Positions 63,089-64,000 of a stretch of 64,000 bases of DNA are shown here, piece by piece. Made by a program: the position numbers and the translations under genes. The notes under the pieces are model-generated. The model made no database searches, was not told where the DNA came from, and saw only the letters and a program-made list of their open reading frames with translations. The first letter of the stretch is position 1; every line of letters starts with the position of its first letter. This DNA comes from CAZPRY01 sp964589175 (lineage in GTDB: Bacteria > Fidelibacterota > UBA2242): contig CAZPRY010000004.1 in the NCBI GenBank assembly GCA_964589175.1, forward strand, positions 1 to 64,000. Direction: 5' to 3'.

Positions 63089-63100
63089 TGTAAACTCATC

Positions 63101-64000
63101 ATGAATATTCTCTATTTTTTAAATTTCTTCCCGACCCGGCATCGCAACGTCGCCCATGATGAGATTCTCGAACTCATCCGGAGCGGTCACGAAATTCGTG
63201 TAATCGCCGTCTGGGGAGGTGAAAAAACGCAGGCCGCAAGGCTTCCTTTCGAGGTGTTCTGTCTCAGGCACCGGGTACGGATTTTAACTTTGTTTCGCCT
63301 CTTCTGGCGGGATTCGCGACGTTTTGTACGGCATTTGAAAGAGCTGCGGAGGCTGCTTGGCCGGAGGGAGGCCTTGCGCTATTTCTCGCAATATGACTCT
63401 CTTTTAGTAGAGGGCGCTGATCGAATTCACGCCCATTTCGCCTCCAACGCGGCTTTGCGAGCCTATCTCGTTGCGCAATATTACGGCATTCCGTTTAGCT
63501 GTACCGGCCACGGATCGGAGTTGCTTTTATATCCGGAACCGTATTTGAAGGAGCTGATCGTGAATGCCCGTCCGTTCATCACAATCTCCGACTACAACAA
63601 ACGCCTGCTTCTGCAGAAGTATAAACTCGAAGACTCTCAAATCGTCGTAAATTATTGCGGAGTCGATGCGGCCTATTTTCAAAAGGAGAAACCGGGACCG
63701 CCGTCTGTTTTCACGGTCACCAGTGTGACGGCCTTGAAGAAGATTAAGGGCGTCATATTCCTGATCGAGGCCTTGCGTCAAATCGACCGGGAAAAGATCG
63801 ATTGCCGCTGCAACATCATTGGCAGCGGCAATGATCACGACGAACTCCTGACCCTGATCCACCAATACGGACTCAGCGAAAAGATCCTGTTGCTCGGCGC
63901 GAGATCGCCTTCTGAGATTAAAGACTATCTCGGTGAATCGTCCGTTTTCGTGCTGCCGAGCCTTTCCGAAGGATTGCCGATCGCCGTAATGGAAGCCATG
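63101..64000 (+). CDS. Family 4 glycosyltransferase, truncated by window end
   Basis: Starting ATG at 63101, the frame stays open through 64000, giving 300 residues of an incomplete protein. It looks like a GT-B fold GT4 enzyme: N-terminal MNILYFLNFFPTRHRN, HAHFASNAALRAYLVA, SCTGHGSELLLYP, VVNYCGVDAAYF, GSGNDHDELL and, at the end, FVLPSLSEGLPIAVMEAM, where the E-x7-E nucleotide-sugar motif begins. Base composition returns to the GC level seen before 57.5 kb. It likely adds a sugar to the polymer of this locus. Confidence 0.85.
   Translation, partial: MNILYFLNFFPTRHRNVAHDEILELIRSGHEIRVIAVWGGEKTQAARLPFEVFCLRHRVRILTLFRLFWRDSRRFVRHLKELRRLLGRREALRYFSQYDSLLVEGADRIHAHFASNAALRAYLVAQYYGIPFSCTGHGSELLLYPEPYLKELIVNARPFITISDYNKRLLLQKYKLEDSQIVVNYCGVDAAYFQKEKPGPPSVFTVTSVTALKKIKGVIFLIEALRQIDREKIDCRCNIIGSGNDHDELLTLIHQYGLSEKILLLGARSPSEIKDYLGESSVFVLPSLSEGLPIAVMEAM

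Noticed and set aside
1..64000. CRISPR arrays, insertion sequences, prophage genes, rRNA genes
   Set aside because: No repeat-spacer pattern, transposase, integrase or rRNA sequence was recognised in the window.

Overview
This window is a bacterial chromosome segment, moderately GC-rich and gene-dense, probably from a diderm of the Fibrobacterota-Chlorobiota-Bacteroidota (FCB) superphylum or a neighbouring candidate phylum such as Calditrichota/KSB1-like lineages. The evidence is a C25 gingipain/PorU-like protease with a C-terminal sorting-type domain, a TonB-dependent receptor with an N-terminal carboxypeptidase-regulatory-like domain under a TPP riboswitch, FtsI with a PASTA domain, a short sigma-70 factor, LapA/LapB, and a Wza/Wzc plus Wzm/Wzt surface-polysaccharide locus. 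MurE carries the DNPR motif, so the peptidoglycan is meso-diaminopimelate type. The genome encodes tRNA-Sec, which is uncommon in Bacteroidota proper. The taxonomic call is inference; there is no rRNA in the window.

Layout. 0.1-5.7 kb (+): mixed metabolic genes (polysaccharide deacetylase, pirin, a lipoprotein-like unknown, an EEP phosphatase/nuclease, GNAT, AIM24, QueH). 5.7-14.4 kb (-): a TPP-riboswitch-controlled TonB receptor, then, in transcription order, miaB-lapA-lapB-SPOR protein-tRNA-Sec as one apparent transcript, an M23 peptidase, a sigma-70 factor and a small coiled-coil protein. 14.5-16.5 kb (-): groES-groEL with a CIRCE operator and a terminator. 17.0-20.8 kb (-): the translation operon ffh-rpsP-khpA-rimM-trmD-rplS. 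21.1-26.5 kb (+): PorU-like protease, maf, rodZ-like. 26.6-42.6 kb (+): a compact dcw cluster, mraZ-rsmH-ftsL-ftsI-murE-murF-mraY-murD-ftsW-murG-murC-ftsQ-ftsA-ftsZ, with a clear sigma-70 promoter and MraZ boxes; murB and ddl are absent. 42.7-44.0 kb: rpmB (-) and dusB (+). 44.1-64.0 kb (+): signalling genes leading into a capsule/exopolysaccharide locus that runs off the window.

The polysaccharide locus holds the most unusual material. The Wzc-like tyrosine kinase has its tyrosine cluster in the middle of the protein, followed by an extra membrane helix and a periplasmic SPOR-like domain, so polymer export may be coupled to septal peptidoglycan. The Wza-like protein is internally duplicated. 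Next to the O-antigen ligase-like gene sits a three-gene unit: a PqqD-like protein, an HPr-kinase-like P-loop kinase, and a PRMT-fold methyltransferase that has lost one glutamate of the double-E motif and carries its own PqqD-like tail. This looks like a peptide- or carrier-modification module inside a polysaccharide locus. Genes from about 57.5 to 63.1 kb are visibly more AT-rich than their surroundings, suggesting a separately acquired sugar-modification cassette. Its first gene, a methyltransferase, is interrupted by an in-frame TGA with coding sequence continuing to the next start codon, notable in a genome with tRNA-Sec.

All calls come from reading the sequence and recognising motifs by eye; no database search was run.
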